From DAHUYF01 sp963838385 (lineage in GTDB: Bacteria > Pseudomonadota > Alphaproteobacteria > ATCC43930 > CGMCC-115725), in NCBI GenBank assembly GCA_963838385.1, contig CAWIRE010000001.1, positions 620,001 through 684,000 of the forward strand: a DNA stretch of 64,000 nucleotides, given 5' to 3'. Made by a program: the position numbers and the translations under genes. The notes below the pieces were generated by a model. The model was not told the origin of the DNA. It was given only the letters and a program-made list of their open reading frames with translations, and searched no databases. Of the stretch, positions 17,214 through 24,388 are shown piece after piece; the first letter of the stretch is position 1, and the number at the start of each line of letters is the position of its first letter.

Positions 17214-17363
17214 GCCGGTGAAAGCATAGCGGACGCCGTTCTTTATGGCGATCTGCCACGCCCGCTTTAGCGTCGACGGCAGCGTCGGGGGGCGGTCCAG
17301 CATCTTCCATGCGGGGAAGAAGGCGGTGAAGAGCAGCGGCACGTCGGGCCCGAGGTTGCAGAT
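17214..17363 (-). pseudogene. Fragment of an AmmeMemoRadiSam radical-SAM enzyme gene
   Basis: About 50 minus-strand codons (LGPDVPLLFTAFFPAWKMLD, then PPTLPSTLKRAWQIAIKNG and RYAFTG) resemble the C-terminal half of the radical-SAM component of the AMMECR1/MEMO1/rSAM system (usual pattern VPLHFTAFHPD-KM-DRPPTPP...GLRYVYTGN). The CxxxCxxC part and everything else are absent. It is a remnant and not a functional gene. Confidence 0.5.
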
Positions 17364-17544
17364 GGCCGCCGCAGTCGCCCTGAAGATCGGCGAACGCTTC
17401 GAACATTCGATCGAGTTCCAGGGCAAGATCTTGCGCCTCTACGCCATCGAGGCAGCTGACCGGACAAAATGGTTGCCTATTCGCGCCCAGGGCGCAGTGA
17501 CGACCGATCAGCAACCATTTGGTTCAGCCTCTTGCCGCCATCCT

Positions 17545-17558
17545 TTGATGTCGATCAA
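17545..17558. promoter_or_regulatory. FNR-type box
   Basis: TTGATGTCGATCAA, 110 bp upstream of the hydrolase-phosphoribosyltransferase gene pair at 17669. Confidence 0.75.
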
Positions 17559-17668
17559 TGCGCCATCTTTCCGGACCTGCGTGAAGTTATCGACCAGAGA
17601 GCGAAGCGGCGGCCACCTCGGCGCCGGAACACGTTCCGGCGAAGGATGGCGCGCCACAGGAGGCACTC

Positions 17669-18328
17669 ATGGCACTGCAACACGGCCACGATCAGGCCGT
17701 TCTGATTCCGCCGCATCGTCTCGCGGGCACGCTCGGCCTGCCAGCCGCACGGCCAACGGGGCTGGTCATCTTCGCCCATGGCAGCGGCAGCAGCCGGTTC
17801 AGCCCGCGCAACACCTTCGTCGCGAATGCGCTTCGCCAGGCTGGCCTTGCGACCCTCCTCTTCGATCTGCTGACCGAGCCCGAGGCGGCCGATCGTGCGA
17901 ACGTGTTCGACATTCCGCTGCTGGCAGAGCGACTTGTCGCCGCGACCGATCTCATGCGAAGGTCCGAGATCACCAGCTCGCTCCCCATCGGCTACTTCGG
18001 CGCGAGCACCGGCGCCGCCGCCGCCCTGGTCGCTGCCGCGCAGCGCGGCGATGTCGCCGCCATTGTGTCGCGCGGTGGCCGCCCCGATCTCGCCGGCGCG
18101 GCGTTGGCCAACGTCAGGGCACCGACCCTGTTGATCGTAGGCGGCGCCGACACGGACGTGCTCGCGCTCAATCGCTCGGCGCTTGGCCGGCTGCGTTGCG
18201 AGGCCAAGCTGGAGGTCGTTCCCGGAGCCACCCACCTCTTCGAAGAGCCCGGCACCCTTGAAAGCGTCGTGCGGCTGGCACAGGAGTGGTTTCTCGGACA
18301 TCTTGTATCTGTCGCTCGACGGGCCTGA
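17669..18328 (+). CDS. Dienelactone hydrolase-like alpha/beta hydrolase
   Basis: 219 residues. It shows the oxyanion segment VIFAHGSGSSRFS, the nucleophile elbow YFGASTGAAA, RGGRPDL, LIVGGADTDVL with the acidic residue and a C-terminal GATHLFEE histidine. Proteins of this type are regularly paired or fused with phosphoribosyltransferase-like domains, and here the stop overlaps the next gene's ATG (TGATG), so the two are translationally coupled. The FNR-type box at 17545-17558 lies upstream. In mycobacterial dormancy regulons the same two activities occur. Substrate unknown. Confidence 0.85.
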   Translation: MALQHGHDQAVLIPPHRLAGTLGLPAARPTGLVIFAHGSGSSRFSPRNTFVANALRQAGLATLLFDLLTEPEAADRANVFDIPLLAERLVAATDLMRRSEITSSLPIGYFGASTGAAAALVAAAQRGDVAAIVSRGGRPDLAGAALANVRAPTLLIVGGADTDVLALNRSALGRLRCEAKLEVVPGATHLFEEPGTLESVVRLAQEWFLGHLVSVARRA

Positions 18329-19038
18329 TGCTGTTTCTGGACCGACAAGATGCAGGCCGGCGCCTCGCCACCGAGCTCGATCGCTTCAGGAACGAGCGGC
18401 CGGTAATCCTCGCCCTCCCGCGCGGCGGAGTGCCGGTCGCCTTCGAGATCGCTTTTGCCCTCAACGCTCCTCTCGAGGTTGTCCTGGTGCGCAAGATCGG
18501 AGCGCCCGGAATGGCCGAGCTCGCTGTCGGCGCCATCGTCGACGGGGAGCAGCTGGACAAAATCATCGATGGCGAGCTTGTCGCCCAACTATCGATCCCG
18601 CAGAGCTATCTGGATGCCGAAGTCGCGCGACAGGCCGAAGAGATCGAACGCCGCCGACGGCTCTATTTCAAGGGTCGCGCGCCGGTCAGCGTCGCGGGAC
18701 GGGCCGCCCTCGTGGTCGATGACGGCATCGCGACCGGCGCCACGATGCGCGCGGCGCTGCGCGCGATCCGGCGGCGCCTCCCCGCCAAGCTGATCCTCGC
18801 CGTCCCCGTCGGCCCGGCATCGACGATCGAGGCGCTGCGACGGGAAGTTGACGAGGTCGTCTGTCTTGCGACCCCCGGGGAGTTCTATGCCATCGGGCAA
18901 TTTTATGCCGATTTTCGCCAGATCGAAGACGAGACGGTCATCGCCTTGCTCGACCGCGCATTCCAGCGCAGCGGTGCTGGGCCGGCGCCCCTTGGCACTG
19001 AGGCACGCCGCTCGACGCCCCCAACGTCAAAGGCCTAG
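18328..19038 (+). CDS. Type I phosphoribosyltransferase-like protein
   Basis: 236 residues starting MLFLDRQDAGRRL at the ATG overlapping the hydrolase stop. The PRPP-binding loop ALVVDDGIATGATMRAA is intact, and ILALPRGGVPVAFEIA and VVLVRKIGAPGMAELA are the family's N-terminal motifs. The actual substrate of this stress-associated subgroup has not been established, so a purine-salvage label would be unsafe. It is translationally coupled to the upstream hydrolase and probably under the box at 17545. The last 20 residues are low-complexity. Confidence 0.87.
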   Translation: MLFLDRQDAGRRLATELDRFRNERPVILALPRGGVPVAFEIAFALNAPLEVVLVRKIGAPGMAELAVGAIVDGEQLDKIIDGELVAQLSIPQSYLDAEVARQAEEIERRRRLYFKGRAPVSVAGRAALVVDDGIATGATMRAALRAIRRRLPAKLILAVPVGPASTIEALRREVDEVVCLATPGEFYAIGQFYADFRQIEDETVIALLDRAFQRSGAGPAPLGTEARRSTPPTSKA

Positions 19039-19081
19039 CGCCTTCTTGGAGTTCCGATGTTCGGCCGGTGCCTCGGCGATG

Positions 19082-19095
19082 TTGATGCAAGTCAG
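19082..19095. promoter_or_regulatory. Degenerate FNR-type site
   Basis: TTGATGCAAGTCAG: the left half-site is perfect and the right half is degraded. It is 83 bp upstream of the response regulator start, so it is a weak candidate only. Confidence 0.3.
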
Positions 19096-19177
19096 TGTCC
19101 GGTTGGCGCTTCATGCTAAATATTACAGTGTCGCTCGCCGTTGCGCCGAGAGGCGCGGGATCGTGGAGGAGGCGCTC

Positions 19178-19546
19178 ATGCTCACGGTTCTTATCGTGGA
19201 AGACGAACAGGACATCCGCAACATGGCAGCGAACGCGCTAGGCGCCGCCGGCTACCGAACCTTCGTTGCGCGCGACGCGAACGAGGCGCTCGCAACGCTG
19301 CGCGACCATCCCGATATCGACCTGCTCTTTGCCGACACCCGTATCGCCGGCCCCGCGAGCGGCTTCGGTCTGGCCAGGGCGGCCGGCCGGATGCGACCGG
19401 ACATCAAGGTGCTTTACGCAACCGACCGGCCTGACGAGCTCTTGCGCCTTGAGAGCCCGATCGACCCGACGCAGGTCCTACGCAAACCCTATCAGCCGAC
19501 GCAGCTGCAGCGCGCCGTGGGGTGGCTGCTACAGGTCGCCACCTGA
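19178..19546 (+). CDS. Receiver-only response regulator
   Basis: 122 residues from the ATG at 19178, with GGAGGAGG upstream. It is a single CheY-like receiver domain: acidic pair in LIVEDEQDIR, phospho-acceptor Asp in LLFADTRI, the Thr position in LYATDRP and conserved Lys in LRKPYQP. No output domain or adjacent histidine kinase is present. It may act as a phosphate sink or through protein-protein contact. A weak half-site for FNR lies upstream. Confidence 0.85.
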   Translation: MLTVLIVEDEQDIRNMAANALGAAGYRTFVARDANEALATLRDHPDIDLLFADTRIAGPASGFGLARAAGRMRPDIKVLYATDRPDELLRLESPIDPTQVLRKPYQPTQLQRAVGWLLQVAT

Positions 19547-19585
19547 GCCTCGCTGGTCTGACGGGTTCTTCTACAGCAGGCGCCG

Positions 19586-20119
19586 ATGCCGCGTCTCTTC
19601 GTTGCCATCGATCTGCCGGAAGAACTCAAAGCCCGGCTTTCGATGCTTCGCACCGCCGCATTGCCGGCGCGGTGGGTCGCCCCCGACAAGCTTCACCTGA
19701 CGCTTCGCTTCGTCGGTGAAGTCGGCGAAACCAGCGCGCGAGAGGTCGATACCGCGTTGCGGGGCATCGACGCGCCGCGCTTTTCAATGACGCTTGCAGG
19801 GGTCGGCCACTTTCGCCGGCAGGTCCTTTGGGTGGGGGTGCAGAGCTGCCCGCCGCTGCTGTCGCTTCAGGCACAGGTCGAGGACGCCCTCCGGCAAGCC
19901 GGAATGGACCGCGAGAGGGGGCGCTATGTCCCGCACGTGAAGCTGGCGCGTCTGCGATGGCCGGGCCGGGGCCGGCTTCGAGCATTTCTGGACGAGCACG
20001 CGCTCTTCTCCGCCGAGCCCTTCGAGGTAGAGCGGTTCATCTTGTACGAGAGCCGCCTCGCGAAGGAGGGCGCCACCTACCAGCGGCGAGCGGACTACGT
20101 CCTTCGCCCGATGCGATGA
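19586..20119 (+). CDS. thpR: RNA 2',3'-cyclic phosphodiesterase (2'-5' RNA ligase family)
   Basis: 177 residues of the 2H phosphoesterase superfamily. Family members open 2',3'-cyclic phosphates at RNA ends and can ligate tRNA halves in vitro. The first catalytic motif is HLTL in KLHLTLRFVGE. The second reads HVKL in YVPHVKLAR, where the usual Thr/Ser is replaced by Lys, so activity may be altered. The N-terminal PRLFVAIDLPEE and C-terminal ILYESRLAKEGATY are typical. It lies 39 bp downstream of the response regulator and may be cotranscribed. It could work with the Clp1-type kinase at 21943 in RNA end processing (inference). Confidence 0.88.
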   Translation: MPRLFVAIDLPEELKARLSMLRTAALPARWVAPDKLHLTLRFVGEVGETSAREVDTALRGIDAPRFSMTLAGVGHFRRQVLWVGVQSCPPLLSLQAQVEDALRQAGMDRERGRYVPHVKLARLRWPGRGRLRAFLDEHALFSAEPFEVERFILYESRLAKEGATYQRRADYVLRPMR

Positions 20120-20235
20120 GATGGGCCAGGTGAGCAGGTCGTCGGCCGTCTGACACGGAACTATGTCATGCGAGGAAAAGTCGCGGATGCCGCCGGCCAT
20201 CCTCCGGGCAATCGAGGGCTCGATGGGCGCTCGCG

Positions 20236-20505
20236 TCAGAAGGAGGGTTCCAAGACGGTGGCCGGGCCTTCCGCCTCGTAGCGCTGGTCATCGATACGCT
20301 CCACCCTTACCAGCGCGGCGCGCTTCCAGGGCGGGAGCCACTGACCCTTTCGCGGGCTGAATCGCGTCTTGACGTCGAACGCCTTGGCGGCTGTGGCGCG
20401 CGCATCAACCTCGTCGCGCGCCCGGACCACTGCAATGCCTCGATGAGAACTCGCCTGCCAGTTGGGATCACCCAGGTCGAGCGGCGTCAATTTCCAGATG
20501 GGCAT
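20236..20505 (-). CDS. Small conserved protein of unknown function
   Basis: 89 residues starting MPIWKLTPLDLGDPNW at the ATG at 20505 (GGAGG upstream; the longer frame has no start signal). The features are an ASSHRGIAVVRARDEVDARA segment, which looks like a beta-strand/helix unit, then KTRFSPRKGQWLPPWK and a C-terminal EGPATVLEPSF. I recall similar conserved hypothetical proteins but no known function. Two FNR-type boxes (20639 and 20670) lie between it and the divergent small gene at 20881. Confidence 0.65.
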   Translation of the reverse strand: MPIWKLTPLDLGDPNWQASSHRGIAVVRARDEVDARATAAKAFDVKTRFSPRKGQWLPPWKRAALVRVERIDDQRYEAEGPATVLEPSF

Positions 20506-20638
20506 GGCATCCTCCAGCCGTGCCGCCGCCAGAGAAGCGCTTGAAGCGGATCCTGGTTGCGAACCAGCGTGACACGGCGCGATCTTGCGCCGCCAAGCTG
20601 TCGGGTTTGAAGGAGGCTCCGAAGATCTGTCCGCCGCA

Positions 20639-20652
20639 TTGACCTGTGTCAA
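20639..20652. promoter_or_regulatory. FNR-type box
   Basis: TTGACCTGTGTCAA, 134 bp upstream of the minus-strand gene at 20505 and 31 bp (about three helical turns) from the next box. Confidence 0.65.
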
Positions 20653-20669
20653 CGCGACAGCGCGGAGGC

Positions 20670-20683
20670 TTGATCTAGGTCAA
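20670..20683. promoter_or_regulatory. FNR-type box
   Basis: TTGATCTAGGTCAA, the second of a pair between divergent small genes. Confidence 0.75.
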
Positions 20684-20880
20684 CGTGTGAGCCGCGATCC
20701 TGGGATTGAATGCTTCGATTGGATCCTGCAACCCATTCCGCGGCCCATGAGACTTTCATGTGCGCGGGGTCGGAGTTCCTTCTCGACGCCGAATTGCTTC
20801 GGCGGAGCTGCCGACGAATCCCCTCGTCACCGGGCAAAGTCGGCGCGCGAGGGGGCAGTGACATGCAAGGGGGGCCTCAT

Positions 20881-21141
20881 ATGCCACCAGAAACGGGCTC
20901 GACAGAGCAAAAGCGCAGCGTCACCAAAGAAGACATCGAAGAGATCGTCGGGCGGCTCGACGATGCCGCGACGGCCGCGATCATCGCCACGGGAGCCAAC
21001 CGAGACGAGCTGCTCGAGGCCTATGCGTGGCTCACCGCAAATGACGCGCAGCACCGACGCCTCCATAGCGCGCCGCACGGCACCATCGCCTGGTTGTGCG
21101 AGCTTCTCGAGGCCGAGATAGTGCCGCCGGAAGAGCGCTGA
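20881..21141 (+). CDS. Small uncharacterised protein, EIVG/IATGA family (copy 2)
   Basis: 86 residues from the ATG at 20881, which has an AAGGGGGG site; an ATG at 20863 is also possible. It carries the family pattern TKEDIEEIVGRLDDAATAAI, IATGANRDELLEAYAWLTAND and a C-terminal HGTIAWLCELLEAE helix. It matches copy 1 (2874-3122) over most of its length. Like copy 1, it is divergent from another small gene with two FNR-type boxes between. Soluble, helical, unknown function. Confidence 0.68.
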   Translation: MPPETGSTEQKRSVTKEDIEEIVGRLDDAATAAIIATGANRDELLEAYAWLTANDAQHRRLHSAPHGTIAWLCELLEAEIVPPEER

Positions 21142-21235
21142 AGCCATCGGCGGCCGTCAAGCGGTGCCTTTGAGACGGATCAGCAGGCTGTCCTGGCGAC
21201 ACAGACTGGTCGGCAGGGTGCCCACCCTGCCCGAT

Positions 21236-21793
21236 TTACGAGAGGTTCCCGGCCGCCAGGTCGAAGACCCAGGCGTGTCCGCCACAACCGATATCGAATG
21301 CGACAGCCGTCTCGATCGCGCGCCTCACGATCTCAGCCGGCTCCAGCGGCAGTGCACCGGTCAGGATATGCGCGGCGCCGATCGCGAGATCGCGTCCCGA
21401 CCCCTCGGCCCAGAGCTGATCTGGTGGCACGGCTACCGTGGAGAAATCCGAGCCGAGCGTCCACACCCCGTCCGCATGCGCCAGCAGAAGGGTCTGGCCG
21501 AATTCCAGCGGACCACGCTCTTCTGCCCCCTCGCGAAAGCCGTCCCGCTTCAGCAGGTCGCGAAGCCGATCCGCCAGCTCGTAAGGGCCGGAAAGCTGGT
21601 TCGTCAACTCAGCGGCGTAACGGTCCACCACGTTTATGGCGCGCAGATGCCCGGCGATGCCGATCGCCCAGGGACGGCGCACGACCCATTTGGGGCCGAA
21701 CGGCAGCTTCAGGCTGCCGCTGCAGACGAGCGTGTCGCTGCCGATCCAGGTCGATCCGCGCTGCGCATGATGGAGGGCGGCAATAATGCTCAT
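21236..21793 (-). CDS. Ntn-hydrolase-like (proteasome/HslV-fold) protein, putative
   Basis: About 185 residues; the ATG at 21793 has AAAGG at good spacing. The segments SIIAALHHAQRGSTWIGSD, WAIGIAGHLRAINVV, WAEGSGRDLAIGAAHIL and a final VRRAIETAVAFDIGCGG follow the strand and helix pattern of proteasome/HslV-type proteins (GSD, G-x-x-G near the middle, GSG-x-x-x-A-x-GA, C-terminal helix ending in CGG). There is no Thr, Ser or Cys immediately after the start Met, so peptidase activity is doubtful. It might be a non-catalytic or self-processing relative. No partner ATPase is nearby. Confidence 0.5.
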   Translation of the reverse strand: MSIIAALHHAQRGSTWIGSDTLVCSGSLKLPFGPKWVVRRPWAIGIAGHLRAINVVDRYAAELTNQLSGPYELADRLRDLLKRDGFREGAEERGPLEFGQTLLLAHADGVWTLGSDFSTVAVPPDQLWAEGSGRDLAIGAAHILTGALPLEPAEIVRRAIETAVAFDIGCGGHAWVFDLAAGNLS

Positions 21794-21942
21794 CGCGCTC
21801 ATCCTTTCTCAAGCACGGCGCCGCGCTTATTGCGGTCGACGCGAGTCCTCACGCCTTCATCAAGAAGGCGGCTCACCATAGCTTCTCCGAGCGCGATCAC
21901 AACACTACCAGGTTCCGCCGCATTCCATAAAGGAAGGCCCTG

Positions 21943-22929
21943 CTAGAGACCCGCGCGATCGACCCTGCCAAGCTCACTCCCGTCGAGGGCGACGTACAAA
22001 TCGCCGAACTGTATGACCCTGAGTTTCTCTGGAGGTACCGGCGACGAGAGCACCACGCATCGTCGGCCGAAGTCGATGCTTTCCAGAAGCGCCAGTCCCA
22101 CGCCGCGATCTTGCTCGTCCGTCACCCCACAAAGCAGATTGCGCTCGAATCCCACCCTCAGCCGCTTGGCAATATCTGCGCCCGCCAAAGGGGTCTCCGC
22201 TACCGCGACCACGCCCTCCGGCGTGCGCTCGGCGTAGAGGGCCCCCTGCACCGCGATGGGCTCTCCAGTGAAGAGCAAAGAGCGCTGGAAGACGATCTGG
22301 TCGAGCCCGAGTTCCAACCGTCGCGCCTCTCTGAAGTACGCGGCAAACGCCTGCTTGCGACCGACCTCCCTTTGCCAGCGGTCCCTTGGCCGGGCCTTGG
22401 GCGACGGGCGGATACGGTCGGCGCGGTAGGTGCCATGGGATCGTAGAATGGGCTCCAGTTCGCGCCGCCTCTCCAAGGCGACGATGAGATCCGGCCGCAC
22501 GGCTTCGATCTCATAGCCCTTAAGCACACGGCCCGCACCGTCGACGTAGCCATCGGTGTCCACGAGGACGAAATCCGCATTTGCCGCACCCACGAGCCGG
22601 GCCGTGCCGATCACCAGCGGAAGCATCCGCCCAACGGGGTTGGTGGATCCGACGAAATAGAGCCCTTTGGGAACCGCGATCCATCGCTCCGCCGTGCCGG
22701 TCACGTGGCCAAGGGTCACGCTTGCCGGCGGCCCAATATCCTTCTGGCCAAGATCGGCGTCGACGATCGCCACGCTGTGTCCGGAGGCCAGCAGCTCCGT
22801 GGCGAGGAAACGGCAAAAGGAGCTCTTGCCCGTGTCGCACTCGCCGATCACCAAGATCACCCGCGGCCGTTTCTCCAAGACGCCCGCGGTCTGCTCCCGC
22901 CATTGTGCAGGAACATCAAGGTCTTTCAT
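21943..22929 (-). CDS. Clp1/Grc3-type polynucleotide 5'-kinase-like protein
   Basis: About 328 residues from the ATG at 22929. The P-loop GECDTGKSSFCRFL, VAIVDADLGQKDIGPPASV (Clp1-type DxDxGQ...PP), STNPVGRMLPLVIG and DTDGYVDGAGRVLKG are characteristic of the Clp1/Grc3 family, which phosphorylates 5'-OH RNA ends in archaea and eukaryotes. A C-terminal beta domain (GALYAERTPEGVVAV, FGDLYVALDG) follows. The protein is rare in bacteria. It is divergent from the YbaK-like gene with an FNR-type box (23121-23134) between. Combined with the cyclic phosphodiesterase at 19586 it could heal broken RNA ends (inference). Confidence 0.82.
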   Translation of the reverse strand: MKDLDVPAQWREQTAGVLEKRPRVILVIGECDTGKSSFCRFLATELLASGHSVAIVDADLGQKDIGPPASVTLGHVTGTAERWIAVPKGLYFVGSTNPVGRMLPLVIGTARLVGAANADFVLVDTDGYVDGAGRVLKGYEIEAVRPDLIVALERRRELEPILRSHGTYRADRIRPSPKARPRDRWQREVGRKQAFAAYFREARRLELGLDQIVFQRSLLFTGEPIAVQGALYAERTPEGVVAVAETPLAGADIAKRLRVGFERNLLCGVTDEQDRGVGLALLESIDFGRRCVVLSSPVPPEKLRVIQFGDLYVALDGSELGRVDRAGL

Positions 22930-23275
22930 CTTGTGCACCTCGTGCACCTTCGTGCGGATCGCCGGTACCGCCACCGGGGCGCGCATGCAAAGCGCCGGCC
23001 CAGGGTCCGACGGACACCTTCATAAGTCAAATTCATAAGTCAAACCACGACGCCGTCGTCGAAGCACCGCCATCGCGACCCCGGACGGTCTGGAGGCCCA
23101 GAGCGGCGGTTTCGGACGCATTGATGCAGATCAATGTCCGTACTCGAGCAGTTGTCGAAACTGTTTCCGATCTCTTCAGATCCATGGACCAGTCGGCCGC
23201 GCCGGCAGCCAGATTGGCGGACCGCCCGCACATCACAGCACAACGGCATTCTTTGCCCCGAGAGAAGGCGCCTAC
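22930..23275. other. Divergent intergenic region with box and short tandem repeat
   Basis: Between the Clp1-like and YbaK-like genes. It holds the FNR-type box at 23121-23134 and a tandem duplication of TTCATAAGTCAAA at about 23021-23043. No gene is visible. Confidence 0.5.
23121..23134. promoter_or_regulatory. FNR-type box
   Basis: TTGATGCAGATCAA, 142 bp upstream of the YbaK-like gene and 192 bp upstream of the Clp1-like gene on the other strand. Confidence 0.78.
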
Positions 23276-23767
23276 ATGGCGTCGGGAGACGGGCGAATGG
23301 CGATCGCGGTTCAGCTGACGAAGTATCTGGCCTCGCATGGAACGACCTACGATGTCGTCGAGCATGCGCCGACAATTTCGGCCGAGGAGACCGCCCAGCA
23401 GGCACGGGTCTCGAGCGACCTGGTGCTGAAGGCGATCCTCCTGCGGGACAAGAGCGGTTATGTGCTGGCGATATTGCCGGCTTCGGACCGGCTGGATCTT
23501 GATCGGATCAGGATTTTCCTGCACCGACGCGTCCGGCTCGCGACCGAACAGGAAATCGCCAAGATATTCTCCGATTGCGAGCCGGGTGCGATCCCAGCCG
23601 TCGGCGCCGCCTACAATCTGGACATGCTTGTCGACGACAGGCTCGCCAACCGGTCCGAAATCTACTTCGACGGCGGCGACCATCGAAGCCTGATCCACAT
23701 GAATGGCGCCGATTTCTGGCAGCTCGCCGCGAGCGCGCGGCGCGGGCCGCTCAGTGCCACGGCATGA
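23276..23767 (+). CDS. YbaK/aminoacyl-tRNA deacylase-like protein
   Basis: 163 residues. The fold is that of the YbaK/ProX/INS editing family, which hydrolyses mischarged aminoacyl-tRNA: YDVVEHAPTISAEETAQQA, then VLKAILLRDKSGYVLAILPA with the conserved lysine, and GAIPAVGAAYNLDMLVDDRL. A second start at 23297 is equally plausible (GGAG eight bases upstream). The specific amino acid cannot be told. The FNR-type box at 23121-23134 lies upstream, so it is probably induced with the divergent Clp1-like kinase. Confidence 0.85.
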   Translation: MASGDGRMAIAVQLTKYLASHGTTYDVVEHAPTISAEETAQQARVSSDLVLKAILLRDKSGYVLAILPASDRLDLDRIRIFLHRRVRLATEQEIAKIFSDCEPGAIPAVGAAYNLDMLVDDRLANRSEIYFDGGDHRSLIHMNGADFWQLAASARRGPLSATA

Positions 23768-23875
23768 CGGCGCATGTCGTCGCTCAGCGGTCGGTCAATG
23801 ACGGCGTGACATACGCGCGCCCTTCCATGGGAGTTGCTGCTGCTCGAAGGCTCCCACATCAGAGGAGTTGAGCCT

Positions 23876-24316
23876 ATGACGGCCGCCATGCGCTTCGAGC
23901 CCATTCTTGAGGAGGCATCAGACTGGGTCGATGCAGTCGCGGGCGAGCTTGGGACGTCCCAGAAGCGATCCGGCTATGCAGCGTTGCGCGCGACGCTCCA
24001 TGCCCTGCGAGACTTTTTGGATATGGAACTGGCGGTGCGGCTCGGCGAGGAGCTTCCGATACTCATCCGTGGGCTCTATTACGAAGGCTGGGCCGCCAGA
24101 AAGGGACCGCCGCACATCCTTGGGTCGGTCGACTTCCTGGAATCCATGCGTGGCGCTCTTCGCGGTCACGGCGAATTGTCGGACCTGGTGACGCCCGCGC
24201 GTGCAACCTTCGCCGCGCTCGTCAAACGTCTGCCTCAAGAGACCGTTGATGTTGTCGCCCATGGGTTGCCATCCGACATTCATCAGCTCCTTGAGCGGAA
24301 AGCGGGGCCCGCCTGA
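23876..24316 (+). CDS. DUF2267 protein (first of tandem pair)
   Basis: 146 residues from the ATG at 23876, with GAGGAG upstream. DUF2267 pattern: ASDWVDAVAGELG, then YAALRATLHALRDFLDMELA, LGEELPILIRGLYYEGW and a C-terminal VVAHGLPSDIHQLL. All-helical and soluble. The family has no assigned function but is widespread near anaerobic and stress genes. The next gene is a related copy, so this is a tandem duplication. No clear FNR-type box lies directly upstream; it may be read from the YbaK-like gene, which ends 108 bp before. Confidence 0.83.
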   Translation: MTAAMRFEPILEEASDWVDAVAGELGTSQKRSGYAALRATLHALRDFLDMELAVRLGEELPILIRGLYYEGWAARKGPPHILGSVDFLESMRGALRGHGELSDLVTPARATFAALVKRLPQETVDVVAHGLPSDIHQLLERKAGPA

Positions 24317-24388
24317 GCCAAGACCGCAGGAACGGATTTGCCTTGAGCATAGGCCGAAGGCGCATTCCTGATGAAAGGGGAAGACGTG

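Noticed and set aside
23018..23044. Tandem TTCATAAGTCAAA duplication as a regulatory iteron
   Set aside because: Only two units and no link to a replication or partition gene; noted as a simple duplication.
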